Source: Micrococcales bacterium (lineage in GTDB: Bacteria > Actinomycetota > Actinomycetes > S36-B12). Taken from it: a DNA stretch of 8,910 nucleotides. Each line of letters begins with the position of its first letter. Within the stretch, counting starts at the first letter, position 1. The stretch spans positions 29,853 through 38,762 of the forward strand of contig PBWE01000024.1 in assembly GCA_002728915.1 (NCBI GenBank). Reading direction: 5' to 3'. A program made the translations under genes and the position numbers. The notes beneath the pieces were generated by a model. It worked only from the letters and a program-made list of their open reading frames with translations. It had not been told where the DNA came from and made no database searches. Shown here one piece after another: positions 6,971 to 8,910 of this stretch.

Positions 6971-7066
6971 AAAACATCCGCTCCTTCGTTAGGTAGCCCA
7001 CACCGTGGCTGACCTGGAGGAGACCGTAGAAGGAAATTGTCCCGCATGTAAGTACGCCGTCCCATC

Positions 7067-7086
7067 TAGCGGAACAGTCGCTGCTA
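7067..7086. promoter_or_regulatory. Candidate operator, interrupted palindrome TAGC-N12-GCTA
   Basis: TAGC at 7067-7070 pairs with GCTA at 7083-7086, and nested AGCG (7068-7071) pairs with CGCT (7079-7082). The element abuts the candidate -10 box for the plus-strand operon, where a repressor would block transcription. IclR proteins generally bind palindromic sites of about this size. The arms are short, so chance symmetry cannot be excluded. Confidence 0.25.
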
Positions 7087-7090
7087 ACCT
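7082..7090 (+). promoter_or_regulatory. Candidate extended -10 box of a leaderless promoter
   Basis: TGCTAACCT fits an extended -10 (TGn followed by TANNNT). It ends 8 nt before the ATG at 7099, placing the predicted transcription start at or within about two bases of the start codon. No purine-rich ribosome-binding site precedes that ATG, which is what a leaderless mRNA would show. No good -35 hexamer is seen. Confidence 0.35.
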
Positions 7091-7098
7091 CGCGCCTC

Positions 7099-7767
7099 AT
7101 GACCGAGCACGCCGGTCCCGAGCAGATGCGCTCCGCCATGGCCGAGTACGTCCAGGCCGTTCATGGTGCCTATATCGACGCCGCCAACGCCCTTCCCCCC
7201 GGCGATCGCGCTCGATTGCCGCTCTTTGCCGCCGATACCTTCACCGTGATCGTCGCGGGGGCTCGATATCTCCATGTACTCGCCACCACCGACAAGCTCC
7301 CGGCTCCGGCAGGTCCGGAGGTGTCCCTGGAGCAGCAGCTCGACGACATGCACTGGACGCTTCGATTCTTCGACCCCGTCATCTCTCCCGGCCTCGGCCT
7401 CATCGACGAAACACTCGAACCGGCCCCCCAAGCGGTTCGCGAAACCCTCGGCATTCGATCGGTCGTCTATCACCTTTCCGTCCCGCCGGGCAGTGGGCTG
7501 TCTGCCCACCACGCGCAACACGCCGGCACCGGACTTGCGCATTCGCAGGCAGCCGCCGATCGCGACTTCACCACGATCGCACAACTTCGCCCCCGAGACG
7601 GTTCGCTGGTGTCGGAGATGTATCAGGCTCATGTCAACGCCATGCCGAATGCCGCACGGCTCCTCGCCGGTGCGCTGACGGGCACGACAGTTGCCGCGGA
7701 CGACGTCGATGATCTCGACGTCATTCGACGCAACACGCTCGCGATTCTCCGGAGCGCAGAGCAATGA
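7099..7767 (+). CDS. Hypothetical protein, 222 residues, first gene of the regulator operon
   Basis: I do not recognise this family. The protein has no signal peptide, no membrane segment and no cysteine. It starts with a probable helical region (about 8-31), followed by LPLFAADTFTVIVAGARYLHVLATT at about 40-64. Next comes a stretch rich in acidic residues and aromatics (78-104), a histidine-rich segment (H137, H138, H141, H148), and a helical C-terminus. Coding status is supported by its length, GC-rich third positions, and a stop codon that overlaps the IclR start as ATGA. The start at 7099 lacks a ribosome-binding site and may be leaderless; ATGs at 7126 and 7138 are alternatives. Its position ahead of the regulator, divergent from the catabolic operon, suggests a role in the pathway (accessory, binding or regulatory). 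No function can be assigned from sequence. Confidence 0.75.
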   Translation: MTEHAGPEQMRSAMAEYVQAVHGAYIDAANALPPGDRARLPLFAADTFTVIVAGARYLHVLATTDKLPAPAGPEVSLEQQLDDMHWTLRFFDPVISPGLGLIDETLEPAPQAVRETLGIRSVVYHLSVPPGSGLSAHHAQHAGTGLAHSQAAADRDFTTIAQLRPRDGSLVSEMYQAHVNAMPNAARLLAGALTGTTVAADDVDDLDVIRRNTLAILRSAEQ

Positions 7768-8573
7768 CCGATACCCAAGAGCGACCCCAACGCGCACACT
7801 CGACCCTTTCCAGCGTCGCGAACGCTGCACGTCTCCTTAAAGAATTCAGCAAGGGAAATCGAGAACTCGGGGTCACGGAATTGTCGCGGCGACTCGGAGT
7901 GGGAAAAAGCACGGCACATCGACTCGTCAACACACTCACCGAGGAGCGACTGCTCGAACAGGATCCCGACACCGGTGCCTACCGTCTCGGGTTGGCCATG
8001 TACGAACTCGGAACTTCCGTCTACTGGCACACCGACCTTCACGAGGCATGCACACCCGTGCTGGAAGGGTTGCGAAACGCATCGAAGGAGACAGTCCAAG
8101 TTGCGGTACTCGACGGCCGCGAGGTCGTCTACATCGAACGCCGAGAGAGCCCGCAGACCCTTCGGCTCTTCGGCCGCGTTGGCCATCGAAACGACGCCCA
8201 CTGCACCAGCACCGGCAAGTTGCTCCTGGCATGCCTATCTGCCGAAGAACTCGATACAACGCTCAAGGGTTGGCGACTTCCCTCGAAAACCCCACACACC
8301 ATCACCACTATCGAAGGCCTGCGCCGCGAGCTGCAGGTCATCCAAGGCCAGGGCTGGGCTCAAAACATCAACGAGGCCGAGATGGGCGTCGGGTCGGTGG
8401 CAGCACCCGTGCGCAATGGTTTCGGCGACGTGGTCGCGGCAATCTCTATCGCAGGACCGGTGCAGCGCCTCGGCGGCGAATCCCTCAAACGCTTCGCACG
8501 CCCCTGCATCGATGCCGGATTGGCAATAAGTCGACGTCTCGGGTACCGAGACAGCAAAGGAGGAAGTCCGTGA
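7764..8573 (+). CDS. IclR-family transcriptional regulator
   Basis: Likely regulator of this locus, 269 residues. An N-terminal winged helix-turn-helix spans about 13-76, with recognition-helix sequence LGVGKSTAHRLVNTL at 44-58 and wing QDPDTGAYRLG. The IclR effector-binding domain follows (about 90-262). It is marked by GREVVYIERRES at 118-129, HCTSTGKLLLA at 146-156, and MGVGSVAAPVRNG at 207-219. IclR proteins of aromatic pathways (PcaU, PobR, CatR types) bind a pathway compound in this domain and may activate or repress. The ATG overlaps the stop of the preceding gene (ATGA), with GGAG about 10 nt upstream, and its own stop overlaps the hydratase start (GTGA). The regulator is therefore co-translated with a catabolic enzyme. 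Its target is presumably the 6971-7098 region, an inference from the divergent layout. Confidence 0.93.
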   Translation: MTDTQERPQRAHSTLSSVANAARLLKEFSKGNRELGVTELSRRLGVGKSTAHRLVNTLTEERLLEQDPDTGAYRLGLAMYELGTSVYWHTDLHEACTPVLEGLRNASKETVQVAVLDGREVVYIERRESPQTLRLFGRVGHRNDAHCTSTGKLLLACLSAEELDTTLKGWRLPSKTPHTITTIEGLRRELQVIQGQGWAQNINEAEMGVGSVAAPVRNGFGDVVAAISIAGPVQRLGGESLKRFARPCIDAGLAISRRLGYRDSKGGSP

Positions 8574-8910
8574 CTTCACTAGACCGGCAGCAAGCGAAGG
8601 ATTTCGCCGACGCCCTGTATGAGGCTCGTCGCACTCGAACACCCATCGACCCACTCACCGAGCACATGCCGGACCTGGGCATGGAGGACGGCTACGCCGT
8701 TCAACAGTTGCTCGTGGAGCGACTCGTCGCGGATGGGGAGGTGATCTCTGGCTACAAGCTCGGCCTTACGTCTGCTCCTATGCAGCGCCTCCTCGGCGTC
8801 AATCAGCCGGACTTCAGCCCGGTGTTCGCCAGCACCGTGCACGAAGATGGAGCAGACATTCGCGTTGATGCCTTCATCGCACCTCGCGTGGAGGCGGAGA
8901 TTGCGGTGAC
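8570..8910 (+). CDS. 2-oxopent-4-enoate hydratase / 4-oxalocrotonate decarboxylase family enzyme (C-terminus beyond right edge)
   Basis: The first 113 residues of a fumarylacetoacetase-fold enzyme that acts after meta ring cleavage. It either hydrates 2-hydroxypenta-2,4-dienoate to 4-hydroxy-2-oxovalerate or decarboxylates 4-oxalocrotonate. Family motifs are ISGYKLGLTSAPMQRLLGV at 59-77, QPDFSPVF at 79-86, and APRVEAEIAV at 104-113. The last supplies E108 and E110, which match the E-x-E metal ligands of MhpD. The third acidic ligand would lie beyond the window. The GTG start at 8570 overlaps the IclR stop (GTGA) and has AAAGGAGG 6 nt upstream, the strongest ribosome-binding site in the window. 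Hydratase and decarboxylase are hard to separate from this fragment. Aldolase and acetaldehyde dehydrogenase genes would be expected downstream but are not visible here. Confidence 0.9.
   Translation, partial: MTSLDRQQAKDFADALYEARRTRTPIDPLTEHMPDLGMEDGYAVQQLLVERLVADGEVISGYKLGLTSAPMQRLLGVNQPDFSPVFASTVHEDGADIRVDAFIAPRVEAEIAV

Larger units (their letters stand above)
6971..7098. promoter_or_regulatory. Divergent intergenic region between the two catabolic operons
   Basis: These 128 nt separate the minus-strand dioxygenase-phosphotransferase operon from the plus-strand regulator operon. They should hold both promoters and the IclR-protein binding site. Visible elements are AAGGAG (reverse strand) for the dioxygenase start, an imperfect palindrome GGAAATTGTCC at 7032-7042, two GTCCC motifs 20 bp apart (7039 and 7059), and the elements at 7067-7090 described separately. 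No convincing -35/-10 pair was found for the minus-strand operon, which fits an activator-dependent promoter but does not prove one. Confidence 0.5.

Noticed and set aside
7039..7067. Direct repeat of GTCCC at 20-bp spacing as a tandem operator
   Set aside because: Only five bases are shared, which is common by chance in GC-rich DNA. It is kept only as a note in the intergenic entry.
7084..7830. 248-codon minus-strand open frame opposite the unknown 222-residue gene
   Set aside because: Both strands are open here, so I considered it. The plus-strand frame is preferred because its stop overlaps the IclR start as ATGA, while the minus-strand frame runs into the IclR gene and its translation has no family motif.
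1..8910. CRISPR arrays, insertion sequences, tRNA/rRNA genes, attachment sites
   Set aside because: No spaced repeat series, transposase motifs, terminal inverted repeats or RNA-gene signatures were seen; nearly the whole window is accounted for by coding genes.

Overview
The window looks like part of an aerobic aromatic-catabolism locus from a moderately GC-rich bacterium (about 60% G+C by eye). Most likely this is an actinobacterium. The hints are catabolic genes packed with ATGA/GTGA stop-start overlaps, a candidate leaderless promoter, and a gene set resembling the phosphorylation-dependent cresol (cre) cluster of Corynebacterium. The taxonomic call is an inference; no rRNA or marker gene is present.

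Left operon, minus strand, transcribed from about 6970 towards 1. In order it encodes two tandem XylE-type catechol 2,3-dioxygenases (6970-6062 and 6052-5141), a histidine phosphatase with a long N-terminal extension (5133-3961), an ATP-binding half of a PEP-synthase-like enzyme (3964-2888), the matching phosphohistidine-swivel half (2851-1040), and a Rieske non-heme iron oxygenase alpha subunit (902 to beyond the left edge). The first five genes are separated by 36 nt or less or overlap. The Rieske gene is set off by a 137-nt gap holding a perfect 15-bp stem-loop and a second smaller one.

Right operon, plus strand, divergent from about 7099. It encodes a 222-residue protein I do not recognise (7099-7767), an IclR-family regulator (7764-8573), and the start of a 2-oxopent-4-enoate hydratase-family enzyme (8570 to beyond the right edge). 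Consecutive genes overlap by 4 nt. A 128-nt divergent intergenic region (6971-7098) should carry both promoters and the regulator's operator.

Working model (inference): the two PEP-synthase-like subunits resemble phenylphosphate synthase alpha and beta and would phosphorylate a phenolic substrate with ATP. The Rieske oxygenase would oxidise the aryl phosphate, or remove a substituent from it. The phosphatase would release the free catechol, which the two extradiol dioxygenases cleave in the meta position. The hydratase would act on the resulting dienoate, and the IclR protein would control both operons. Aryl phosphorylation is best known from anaerobic phenol metabolism and from the P450-based cre system. 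Its pairing here with a Rieske oxygenase and meta-cleavage enzymes is the most interesting feature of the window.
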